DNA of 64,000 nucleotides. Source: Globomyces pollinis-pini. Its lineage: Eukaryota; Chytridiomycota; Chytridiomycetes; Rhizophydiales; Globomycetaceae. The notes below the pieces were generated by a model. It saw only the letters and a list, made by a program, of their open reading frames with translations. It was not told the DNA's origin and made no database searches. Below are positions 22,998 through 33,501 of this stretch, one piece after another (positions within the stretch are counted from its first letter, which is position 1; each line of letters starts with the position of its first letter). The stretch spans positions 62,001 through 126,000 of the forward strand of contig MU621103.1 in assembly GCA_025399215.1 (NCBI GenBank). Direction: 5' to 3'. The position numbers and the translations under genes are program-made.

Positions 22998-25981
22998 ATG
23001 AAAGAATCCATAAAACCGTTAATGATCCATTGCTTTGTTAGTAAGAGCAACAAGCAATTGGTAAATATCTTAAACTCAACGTTCTTGATCAAATCGTTCC
23101 CAATTCATGTAAACCCATCACCAATGATAACCATAGGCTACAAAATCTTATCAACCCCTGACTGAAAATGAAGTATCTATTGCTATTGGTGATCAAATCC
23201 AAGTGTATGATCATAGATATGATGGTTGGTGTTGGGGAATCAATTTAATGACTCAACAAGTTGGAATGGTACCTGTAAACACTTTTGCAAATAGTTTCCA
23301 ATTCAATCTATGTATTCATTTAATCAATGATTCCAAAGTACCAAATGATCTATTAGAATATGTATCAACTCATTTTAACCTTCAATTGAACTATTATACT
23401 CAACATCAACCCATCAATTGGGAATCCATCTTTGAAAACAATTACAATCATTTGTTTTGTTTCCTGGGTGATCATTCCAATTTGGATACCATTAAACATC
23501 AATTGTTGAAAAATGAACTGTATTGGAAATTCAAATCTACTATCATGGATTCGAATGAATTATTGGATAATATTAAAAAAATGATGGTAATGTTTTAAAA
23601 ACTCATTTTATTTTAGAAAGTGGATCAATTAAATGATGAAAAGATTGATTTGAATGGGAATATGGATTCGGTCATATCACAATATAACCCCGAATCTCAC
23701 GATTTAAATGATCAGTTAGTGAATCAACGTCGAGTTACTACAAGTCGTGCCAACACGATGCATAAGATGAAAAATTATTGTTTTACTACTGATTTAACGT
23801 CAAAAAGTATCTTTGACGTTCTTTATCAAAGTTTCATTTCTAATCAATTACAAATTCATGTAAGTGGTGTTGTAATAACTTGTAGGCGGTAAAGAATTAT
23901 CAATCCGAGAATCAGTTAGAAATCAATGTTCAGCGATCAGATATATTAAAAGTGTATGACTATCGCTATGATGGATACTGTTTTGGTAAAAACAAAACAA
24001 CAAATCAGATTGGATTGTTTCCACTTCAATTGTTGATTCCAAATCGATTATTGATAATCTCGTTTGAACCACAACCAGTGCAACTATCTTTATACAGTCA
24101 ACTATCAGCTGATTTTGTTGGATCCATTGGGTTTTATCAGGTTTTGAATCACCTCCAAGATGTCAAGTATTTCAAAAGGTTTCTGTCAATTATTTCACAT
24201 TTGTTTGAAAATCAATTTAAAGTTGTTGATCAAACATTTTTTATTTATACCAACAGTTTAAAAGGATTTGAAAATCCACTTAATAATTTATATCATTTCA
24301 ACATCCAACAAGCATTTGAATCTTTTCGTAACGATAAGGTATTTATGATATCACTTATTGTTTTTTCTTTAGATTATTCGTAGAATAGTTACTGCTTCCA
24401 AATTAGATTCTGGATTCTATCCTACCCAGAGTATTTTTCAGATGGAGTTATTGAAATTGGCACCGGTAGGAACTTATGTAATTTATTTTGATTATAATGA
24501 TTAGACTGTTTCAAGTCGGAATAGTGAATTAGAAAAACCTGCTCAAATGAAAGAATCATTGGAAGACAAATCCATGGAAATAGATCGTAGCAAGGATATT
24601 CCAATAGGTTTATGTGTTGAATCCTCTTTGGGTCTTACTGGAATGGAAGTTCATACTGATATCAAGAGTGATTGTATTGATAATGAAGACAAATCATTCA
24701 TCCCATTGGAAAGAACTGAGGAATCAATAGACAAAACAGTCGAACCATCGTCGAGTTGCTTAGCTACTCTACCTGCATTGGATTTGAAAAGTTATAAAGA
24801 GAATACAACAATGATTGAAGAGAAGTCAGATAGCCCTATCCAAAAGTACAAAACAGACCCTATGAACGATTCTAATTCAGTGGCGATACAAGAAAGTACG
24901 GGGGATTCACAGTGTAGTGTAATTGCTGATAGTGAATCAGAGCAAAACACAGAAAAAATGAGTCAACTTGAATCTGCAACGGAACGAAGTCGACAAAGTA
25001 CATTGACATGTTCCGACATAGAAATCACCAGCAAAAGTCCTAAACACCTGAATCTAGTATTCCCAATCATCGAAGAAGAAGTAGAAGTGAAACAAGATCG
25101 TATTATTTCCGACTTTACTGTCAGCGAAGAATCACATGTAGAGCCTCAATTCAGCTACTCGAATAGTCTCAATTCAATCCAAACTGACGGAAATAATGTA
25201 GTCAATGATGTTGATGTAAGTATGATTGTAAGTCTCAATACTTTTTAGAGAATTGAGGTGAACCGGACCAAAGAGTCAATGGAAATCAACCGTATAATGA
25301 ATGATATTCCTACCGTTTCTAATGAGCTAATGGAACCAATACACGATAAAAAAGTTTTGTTATTAGATGTACTTAAATCGAATCATTTGTACTATTTTAC
25401 ATATGATTTGAATGTGAAACAAATTTTGGATTATGTTTATAACCATTTGATCCCCAAGACAGTCCCATTGATAGTATTCATTATGAATCTAACGTATATA
25501 GGCATCAGAGCCATTTAAACCAAAAGACAAGGACCAGATTCTAGTAATGAAAGGTAACTTCATTTTAAGTAACGGTTTAGGGGATACAGTTCAAGTTTAT
25601 GAACATTATTATAATGGTTATTGTTATGGTACTAATGTATCTCGTCGCCAGATTGGTGTTTTCCACATCAACGTCATTAAACCAGTTCAATATAAAAAGT
25701 TGATTTTAGTGAAATGTTTCAACAAATCCAGAACTTCAATCATTCTAAAACCTTCTCCTCTGGAACGAACGGTGAAATATCTTGAACAATTTTTCTTTCA
25801 ACAGATTCAACTGGTTACCTTTGACTTGAACAAATTAAAGTTTACTTCTTTATTTCGTGATATGCCCATCAACGAACCAATTAAAATCAATATTCATGGA
25901 ACGGATCAGTTCCAAGACTTTATCTCGTGTCAATTGAATGAATTGAAAACTCGAACATTTGAAAGAGTTACACTTGATTAA
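22998..25981 (+). CDS. Triple Y-SH3-X repeat protein, apparently soluble
   Basis: Splicing eight exons (22998-23108, 23137-23586, 23617-23859, 23886-24338, 24373-24465, 24505-25215, 25249-25473, 25502-25981) gives 921 residues. Every exon length is a multiple of three, so all seven introns are phase 0. The protein has three units, each made of module Y, an SH3 domain and module X. SH3 cores are 'GDQIQVYDHRYDGWCWG', 'SDILKVYDYRYDGYCFG' and 'GDTVQVYEHYYNGYCYG'. A long acidic, Ser/Thr-rich linker of over 230 residues separates units two and three. No TM or signal peptide is visible. An intron always lies between Y and the 'A-x-x-(S/N/P)-(Y/F)' that starts the SH3 exon, as in the membrane-bound relatives. 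It may act as a multivalent adaptor for them (inference). Confidence 0.75.
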
Positions 25982-26039
25982 TGGGTTAGTTAAATTAATA
26001 TATATTTTTTGAATAGATTGTTATGACAAGATAGGAATG

Positions 26040-26995
26040 TTAGTTATGCTTCATTGTTTCTCCTTCAACTAAATCTTTAACGGCTTTGGGTTTTTGAATT
26101 GTTTTTCTACATAAACACATTCCTATTATATTGTTAAAGATGCTTTGATAAGCCAAAGCCATCAAATATTTGAGAAATGTGATAAAAGCTCCGACACAAT
26201 ACGAAACCTTTTGACCATTCTTTGATGGAATCTTTTGCAGTACCAATACGAGAATAACTAAAACAATCATACCAAATATAATTAGGAAAGATAGAATTGT
26301 AATCGACAACACAACTGCAATCACCTGCCGTTTCATTGCATCTTTATCTATAGATTTGAGACCATAGTAATGTTTATATATCTTGTACGCCGTGTAACAA
26401 GACTGAGATATTACATAGATACCAATTCCTCCATACCATGAATAGATTCCCCATCTAGCCCACTATAATTTTAGTCCAAAAAGATATACTTTGGCAAATA
26501 GGTTATCATCAGTCAAACTTCGAAATGCAATACCATTAAATAGATGATCTAAATGTTTAAGATAATCAATACATTACATCCACCTGTAATGATATTGTAA
26601 GACATCACCAGAAATTGAATCAATCGTAAATATCCTTCCGAAAAATTGGTAATCACTTCCAATAATCTATACTTGTCAAAAACAGGTGTATTGAACCTCA
26701 AGATTTCCAATTGTGAAAGTAATACCAATGTAAATGCCGTGAAATCAAAAATGTTGAACAACCATTTTAATAACCAATTGGAATCCATTATCAACGTAGC
26801 TATATCTACTATTGCACATCCAGCGATTGAAATATCTAATCCGATAAGGAATACTTGATATCTATGTCTATTATTCTTCTTTAGGTTGAGTATCAATCTA
26901 AGCACCAGTAGTAAACATCCGATTATACAAATCGACAGTAGAGATAGTGATGCATAATATACTATATTTGTTGTATTATCATTGAAATCTATCAT
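26040..26995 (-). CDS. Seven-TM protein, tandem family copy 1
   Basis: The product has about 285 residues and seven predicted TM helices: two before 'LIMDSNW', one ending 'SQLEILR', one around 'LIQFLVMSYNIITGG', one after 'WARWGIYSWYGG', and two C-terminal ones. The N-terminus 'MIDFNDNT' carries an N-glycosylation-type Asn. A basic 'KKNNRHRYQ' follows TM1, and 'GMCLCRK' follows TM7. Introns lie at about 26564-26591 and 26462-26488, plus a probable 30-nt in-frame intron at 26666-26695. It lies at the 3' end of a four-gene array on one strand. I do not recognise the family; topology resembles a chemoreceptor, but no GPCR hallmark (DRY, NPxxY) is present. Confidence 0.72.
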
Positions 26996-27123
26996 GTCTA
27001 ATAGTGAAATACGTAGAGGTGACGCGATATTTAACTTGCCTATTTTACCAACATATCAATTAACGTTATTTATTCATATATATTGACAATAGTTTGATTT
27101 GATACAAATGCACTAAACTGGTT

Positions 27124-28076
27124 TTACTTATGCTTGATCGTGTCTCCTTCACCAATATCCTTGACCGCTACAGGTTTTTGAATTGTTTTTCTACATAAAC
27201 ACATTCCTATTATATTTGTAAAGATGGTTTGGTAGGTCAGAGCCATAAAGTATCTAAGCAATGCCATTAAGGATCCAAAATACTTGTACATCTTCTTTCC
27301 ATTATTAGTTTGTACTTTTCCCAATACCAACACAAGAAATGCCAATATTAACATACCACATATAATCAGTAGAGAAAGAATTGTAATAGACACGACTACT
27401 GCTATTGCTTGTCGTTTCATTGCATTTTTATCGACAGACTTGAGTCCACTGTAATGTTTGTATATCAGGTAAGCTATAATACAAGACTGAGTTATTACAT
27501 AGATTCCAATTCCTCCATACCACGCATAGACTCCCCATCTAGTCCACTTCACGTTAGTTGCAAATATATACTTTAGCAAATAGGTTATCTTCATCCAAAC
27601 TTATAAATAAAATACCAAAGAAGAAGTGATCTAAATGTAAAGACAAGAACTTCATTACATCCACCTGTGACAACGTTATAAGACATGACTAGAATTTGAA
27701 TCAAACGTAAATATCGTTGTGAAAGATTGGTGATGACTTCAAATAACCTATGATTCAAAAAAGAACGTAGAATGTACCGCAAGATTTCCAATTGTGAAAG
27801 CAATACCATAGTAAAGGCTGTGAAATCGAAAATATTGTACATCCATTTAGATATCCTGGTGGATTCCGTTACCAGTGATATTATCTCTATCAATGAGCAT
27901 GTCGAAATGGCAATATTTAATCCAATAAGGAATACTTGATATCGATGTCTATTGTTATTCTTCAGATTCAATGATGTTTTGACCAGTAATATCATTGAAC
28001 CAACTAAAGAAATTGATAGTAGGGAAATAGCTGCATAATATACTGAAGTTGTTGTGTTATCACTGAAATCGATCAT
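27124..28076 (-). CDS. Seven-TM protein, tandem family copy 2
   Basis: It is the closest relative of copy 1: 'MIDFSDNTT', the same 'KNNNRHRYQVFLIGL' after TM1, 'WTRWGVYAWYGGIGIYVI' at TM5 and the C-terminal 'NIIGMCLCRKTIQKP'. Two introns are certain because they disrupt the frame (near 27637-27664 and 27551-27575). A third, of 30 nt, would remove an in-frame stretch after 'EILR'. Copies 1 and 2 keep an almost identical C-terminal tail ending 'MKHN' or 'IKHK', unlike copies 3 and 4, so they are the youngest duplicates. Confidence 0.72.
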
Positions 28077-28242
28077 TTATCGAAAAGATAACAATTTAGG
28101 ACGTGATTGTCTTACATCAAGACATACAGTATTGCAATTGATGATAATTTACTAAAGATCCAATGATTCTGTAACTAATTTAGTTAAATTTGATGTTCTC
28201 CATTCTAATATGCACACAAATAGTAGTTTATTAACAGTTCAA

Positions 28243-29178
28243 TCACGACAATGTTTTTGGATTTCTTTTGTATTCGTGAGCAGAATTTTTAGTTAAACAC
28301 AATCCAATAATATTTTTGAAGATTGTTGGGTAAATAGATGCCATAAAGGCTTTGAGGACAGTCACATTAGCAATTGCATAAACCGCAACTTTTAAGACAT
28401 TCTTGTTGGAACTCTTTCTGAAAACAAGCATCGTAATGATAAGAATTGCCATGGCTACAATGAATATACTAGTCAATGATATGATTGATATCGCTATAAG
28501 GAGTAACTGACTACGTATAGACACTTTGTTCACTGCACTAAGTTGCATATAGTGTCTATACAACAGACATGCAATGTAAGTAGACTGAAAGATAACATAG
28601 AGACCAATTCCAGCGTACCAAGGAAATATTCCCAATTTCCCCCACTATAAAATTAACATGAACTTGTTAACCTTTGCAAATGTGTTGTCATCTTCAATAG
28701 TTGTGAAGAAAATACCATAAAAGATATGATCTATAAAAATATCAGTATTTTGAATAAAAATACATCCTCCTGTAGTGATGCTATAGAGCATGATTGTGAC
28801 TTGCAAGATTCTAAACGTCCTTGGTGATATATTTGTAACAACTTCAAGCAATCTGACTGTTTTAGCAATAATATGACACCTCAAGATTTCCAACTCTGAT
28901 AATAGAACAAAAGTGAATCCAGTGAAATTTGTCAAGTTCAATATCCATCTGATATACCAGTATGGACCAACGGTCAATGATAATAATTCTGCTGATACAC
29001 AAAATAAGAATGCAATATCTAATCCAATGAGAAACAATTGACTTTTGTGTCTATTATTTTTCTTCAAAGTTCGAATTGCTTTGACTGTCAGTATGATAAG
29101 AAGACAAAGGGCGAGAGATAATAGTGTTATGGTTGTATAATACATTGCTTCGGTAGTTGAGTCGCTAAATTGTATCAT
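28243..29178 (-). CDS. Seven-TM protein, tandem family copy 3
   Basis: It shares the layout of the array: N-terminus 'MIQFSDSTTE', 'KKNNRHKSQLFLIGL' after TM1, 'EILR' at the end of TM3, 'GKLGIFPWYAGIGLYVI' at TM5, and 'KNIIGLCLTKNSAHEYKR' at the C-terminus. The tail differs from copies 1-2 and resembles copy 4 ('CLSTSSAREYLK'). Introns occupy the same three sites; the first, about 27 nt, is in frame and stop-free. The family is unknown to me. Confidence 0.7.
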
Positions 29179-29347
29179 TATTCTGAAAACCAGAGAGCGC
29201 GTCTCACATCCTACTTACTTTTAGTGAAGTCGGAAGTAAGATGTACTTAACAGGTACTACCTATCAAGAATTCGATTTTATACTTAACATTATTTAGGGA
29301 ACTTCTTTTGAAATATAACGTTATATATAATATTAAATGAAGGTTCA

Positions 29348-30296
29348 CTATGCATTAACTGCAGTCTTAGCATCAGCATGCTTTTTCAAATATTCCCTTG
29401 CTGAGCTTGTACTTAAACACAATCCAATAATGTTTTTAAAGATATATGGATAGACTGAGATAATCATCGTTTTGATTACTGAAATAACCCCCTCTGTAAA
29501 TTGTGCTATTTTCTTACCATTGATGGTTGGGATCCTTTTCAATACCAGTACCAGAAAAGCGAGCACTAACATTGCAACGATGATCAAAAGGGATAATGAT
29601 GAGATTGATGCCACAGTCATGATTAACTGTCGTCGAATGATGGTCCGATTAACAGAATTAAGTCCTTTGTAGTGATTATATATCAGATAAGTTATATAGG
29701 ATGACTGGGAGATTACATAAAGTGAAATTCCAATATACCATGCAAATATTCCCCATCTAGCCCACTACATTTTTAATGACTTGATATTTACTTTAGCAAA
29801 AATATTATCTTCACTCATTGTTTGAAATGATACTCCGTAAAATACATGATCTGTGATAAATTAGATGAAACGCGCTTACATCCTCCTGTAACAACATTGT
29901 AGATCATTAGAAACGCTCGAAGTGAACTAAAAGTGGTTTTTGACATTTCAGTGATAACTTCCAGCAGACTTATGATGTTAATGGATAAATGAAATACCGT
30001 AATATCTCCAGTTCCGTCAACAGAGCAAGGGTGAAAGTAGCAAAATCAAATATATTGAATAACCATTTCAATATCCAATTAGGTCCAATTAACAGTAGTA
30101 ATAATTCCGTCAAGACACATCCACCAATAAGAATATTTAATCCAATGAGTAATAGTTGGTATCGATGTCTGTTATTAAGCTTTAGAGCGTGTATCATTTT
30201 GAATGTTGATATGAGCAGACCCAATATAGAAATTGATAATAAAGTTATGGTCGTGTAATATGCAGCATTGGTAAAATTGTCGCTGAAATCTATCAT
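29348..30296 (-). CDS. Seven-TM protein, tandem family copy 4
   Basis: It starts at ATG 30296 ('MIDFSDNFTN'), with 'LKLNNRHRYQLLLIGL' after TM1, the usual TM3 motif 'ELEILR', then an intron of 29 nt (about 29967-29995). That intron breaks the frame and so proves the first intron site for the array. Exons two to four give 'LLEVITEM', 'WARWGIFAWYIGISLYVI' and the tail 'NIIGLCLSTSSAREYLKK'. The open frame continues upstream of 30296 but overlaps the NDFIP-like 3' end on the same strand, so that extension is not used. Confidence 0.7.
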
Positions 30297-30418
30297 TTGG
30301 GTATTGTTGGAGGAAGATGACGACGTGATTATTATGACATATAAGACATGAATTATCAATGCAAGTATATGTTTTACTACATTCAAAAAAATAGTTTTTA
30401 ATTCTTTATATTCAAATG

Positions 30419-31283
30419 TTATGCAGGAATATGATATGCGGTCGAACCAATCAAAGCCTTCATTCTCACTAATCGGAAAAACTCGACATTGGAACGAATG
30501 ATAACAAACACACCCATCGCAATTATGAACACGGCTAGAAACTAATAAGATGTTGTTAAAAACAAACCTGACCACTCCCTGCGGCTTTTTTCTTCTTCTG
30601 GATCTGGACGATATCCATTTTCATATTCTACAGGAGGAAATTCATCATTGTCCACTTTAGTTTTAATTAGACAGCCATAACGTAGTAGTGTTAAGCCCAA
30701 GCCACTTTGAGATCCTAGTCAACGTTAGGTAATGATTGAATAACCTAATCGAGCAGCATGATTGGTTGATAATAAAGTAGTTAGAAAGAATCCCAATATA
30801 TCGAAAGTCATTGATATGAAGGTGTTGACCAAAAATACAAAGTAATCACCCACTGGCAAACCTGATGTTGAATTTAAAAATAAAGCTACCTTCAATAAGA
30901 ACATCTCCATTTTCATCCACACAGTTGATATGGTAATCTGGAGATGGGTCAACAATGACATCATGATATGATGGAGGTTCAATTTCTTCAAATACCTTGC
31001 CCTGTTCAGTGGAAGGTTTAACAGCCATATTTGAGAACACTCCATCTAATTGATGATCCACCAGTCGATTTGAATTAGGGTTGGTAGTGATAGAATCCTA
31101 GTAATCAAAAATTGTGTGAAATAGTACATGGGCATTTAAATCGATAGTGGTAGTAATTGGTATGTTATTGATAGAGTCATCTTGGACACTTTTATTAGCC
31201 ATATTCATTAATTCCTGTTCTTCTTCAGGGGAGAAATCAAAGACAGCGTCGATATTATCATTCTGAATGATTTCGTCGTCCAT
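30419..31283 (-). CDS. NDFIP / Bsd2-like Nedd4-family adaptor
   Basis: This is an endomembrane adaptor that recruits HECT ubiquitin ligases (Rsp5/Nedd4) to transporters. An acidic N-terminal region carries a PPxY motif ('EPPSYHDV'). A block with the family pattern follows: 'GLPVGDYFVFLVNTFISM', 'GFFLTTLLSTNHAARLGSQS', then 'GLGLTLLRYG'. After a hydrophilic loop comes a last TM segment ('SAVFIIAMGVFVIIRS'), so three TM helices in all. Four introns are inferred (at about 31100-31129, 30858-30885, 30719-30748 and 30540-30576). Splicing replaces frame-broken stretches with a protein matching the family end to end. The stop at 30419-30421 lies only about 120 bp from the 7TM array. Confidence 0.82.
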
Positions 31284-31681
31284 TTTATTAGCGACCTGTA
31301 ATAAATTAGTAAATATTGAATGAATAAATTTATACTGGAATGTAATTAGTTGACATTGAATTTATTCTGGGTAACAAAATGAAACTGAAGGTTGTCTAAA
31401 GCACCGCCACGCCATCATTGGCTTTTGAGAACAATGGAAAAATATAAAAGCTCATTATCATCATACTAGTACTGATACTTATACAAGTAATTTGTTTCCT
31501 TTGGTATTGTATTTAATTACTATTACCCACTACTCTGGTGGTCAAACGCGATCATTATTTGCAGACGTGGCTTTACTCCACGTAGATGAATGACTCTTTT
31601 ATCAAATTTGTAAACACTGTTAATTCCTTGTAGTAAATACATCAAACTTTAAAAAATTATCATTTTAGTAATATTTTGCTA
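31284..31681. other. Intergenic, nothing recognised
   Basis: These 398 bases lie upstream of the NDFIP-like gene and downstream of the molybdate transporter. I find no exon that joins either gene and no clear repeat. Confidence 0.4.
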
Positions 31682-33167
31682 TTAAGCTGCAACTACTGTA
31701 GGAGTACTGACACTCCTTTCAAACACAGTCTCTTCCGATTTTAACAAAAGTCTTTCTCTTTCCAGTGTGAGGCTTTCGTGGTCAGTGGTGTAGTGGAATA
31801 TTAAATGCGCCATCACACCAACAAGAAATCCAAGTCCTACCAGTAGTCAGAAATTAGTGCACTATTACCATCATTAGCAAATCCGACAACTGCGGTTCCT
31901 GTAATAATCATCACAAAATAGGCGTTTTCTCTTTCTGATCGATGATTGTATTCTCCAAGGTCAACAGTAACCAAAGCTAATTGTAAACCTGAGATGACCA
32001 ATAATACACCAACAAGCGATATTGGTATTTCTTTAAATAATGGTAGAAGTGAGGATGCTAATTATAAATCCTTTCATTGCTCTTACAAAAAAAAGTTCCG
32101 CAAATCAATTTGATAAATCCGAGGATTATTACAGATAAACCTGTTCTCGCACCAAATCGGTATTGGGCTGCAAGTCCACCCGACTATAAAACTGTTAATA
32201 TAAATGTATCCAATACCCCCATACACCAAGGTAATGCACCAAACCAAACAGAGATTACATTCATCATACCCACACAAAAGCCAACCGTATTCAGAGGTGC
32301 AACGGGTTTTCTGCGCTCTGGGAATAGATCATCAGCTAAAGCTGAAGTAGCGACAACCTTAGATTAAGATTCAGTTAGAATTACAGAGTTTAATAATGTT
32401 AGTGGTAATTGGCCTAATCCTGCTTGAAATATTCCAGTTCCCCATTCATTCTTAGATTAGAACATCAATTGAATACCACAGATGGGACGAATGGAGTAGA
32501 AAACGCAATGGCTGGGCTAACAATGATCCAATTAGTTTTGATCAAGGCAAAAAAGATCCCTAACAAAAACAAAAATAGTGCACTGAACGAGAATCTAAAT
32601 CTCCAAGTAGTAACTATTAATATCATTGAAAAAATGGCAATAGTGTAGTTATCCATCCAATCAAATTTAACGAATGACCATCCTTTCGCCTTCTGTATAT
32701 TGCTTATGCCTTTTGATATGAGTGATAAACCAGTGCCCAGTTGAATTCCACGCACAATGCAGATTGGTATAATTTTATAAATGAAGTTGAGCAATCCTAG
32801 TTTATCAATAAAACCAAAGTACCAGTCGCAATCAGAAAGAGTAAAGTACAAGAAACAAATAGTCCAGCAGAAGCAATTTCCCCAGGAGTTAGTTTAGCCA
32901 ATAGTGCAATTGCAGCGATAGATTTCATTGGTTGCACACACATTGGAATATCAAATATGATTCCTTTAAAGTCAATAACCATTCCATACCAGCAAGGATA
33001 TTAAAAATACCTCCGAATACCAAAGAAGCAGCCAAGTTGACTTGATTTGTTATAGAGAGTGATACCAATATAGGAATTAGAGTTCCAAAATCGCCAAAAC
33101 TTCCACTTATTTCCGCTATTGTCAGGTTCTTGCGTATGTAATCCATTGACGGTTTTATTGCAATCAT
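31682..33167 (-). CDS. MOT1-type molybdate transporter
   Basis: It is a multi-pass transporter of the SulP-related MOT1 family (molybdate/sulfate uptake). Hallmarks are 'GSFGDFGTLIPILVSLS', 'DIPMCVQPMKSIAAIA', 'IVRGIQLGTGLSLI', 'QAGLGQLPLTLLNS' and 'GSGGLAAQYRFGARTG' (the last restored by splicing). Roughly ten hydrophobic segments and a short cytoplasmic C-terminus are predicted. Seven introns are inferred, including about 32188-32218 in 'CMG|SGGL' and one near 31837-31866. ATG 33167 is the first true ATG in frame. The substrate is assigned from family motifs; sulfate cannot be excluded. The window also carries an MFSD5-like gene, a second family linked to molybdate. Confidence 0.85.
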
Positions 33168-33501
33168 TGGATATAAAAATGTCAATTTGATTTGTATGAT
33201 GAAGTTCTATTTTTTCAAATTGCACGTGACCCCTCATCCATCTATGATGAACAAACGATCGTGTATTATGAGAGCTAATCTGAAGAGCATCAAAAGAATT
33301 GGATCCGAATTAATCCGAAGAAGATTATAGTAAGGATCGATTCAAGATTCACTATTGTTTGAAGTGTTAAATTACAATCATCTGTTACTACATTTCATTT
33401 ACGTATATATCAACTATAATAGTCATTTACTCTGTCTTTTCAATTCACGATCGTCAATAAAATTCAACTTGGACTTTTTTTTTGATTTTCAATACCATTC
33501 G
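33168..33501. promoter_or_regulatory. Divergent intergenic region, MOT1 / NUP188
   Basis: This 334-bp gap between head-to-head genes must contain both promoters. It includes a T9 run just before the NUP188 ATG. No recognised binding site was found. Confidence 0.4.

Noticed and set aside
29970..30575. Long open frame giving the fourth 7TM gene a 90-residue N-terminal extension
   Set aside because: The extension overlaps the last exons of the NDFIP-like gene and lacks similarity to the other three copies, which all start at the conserved M-I-x-F motif.
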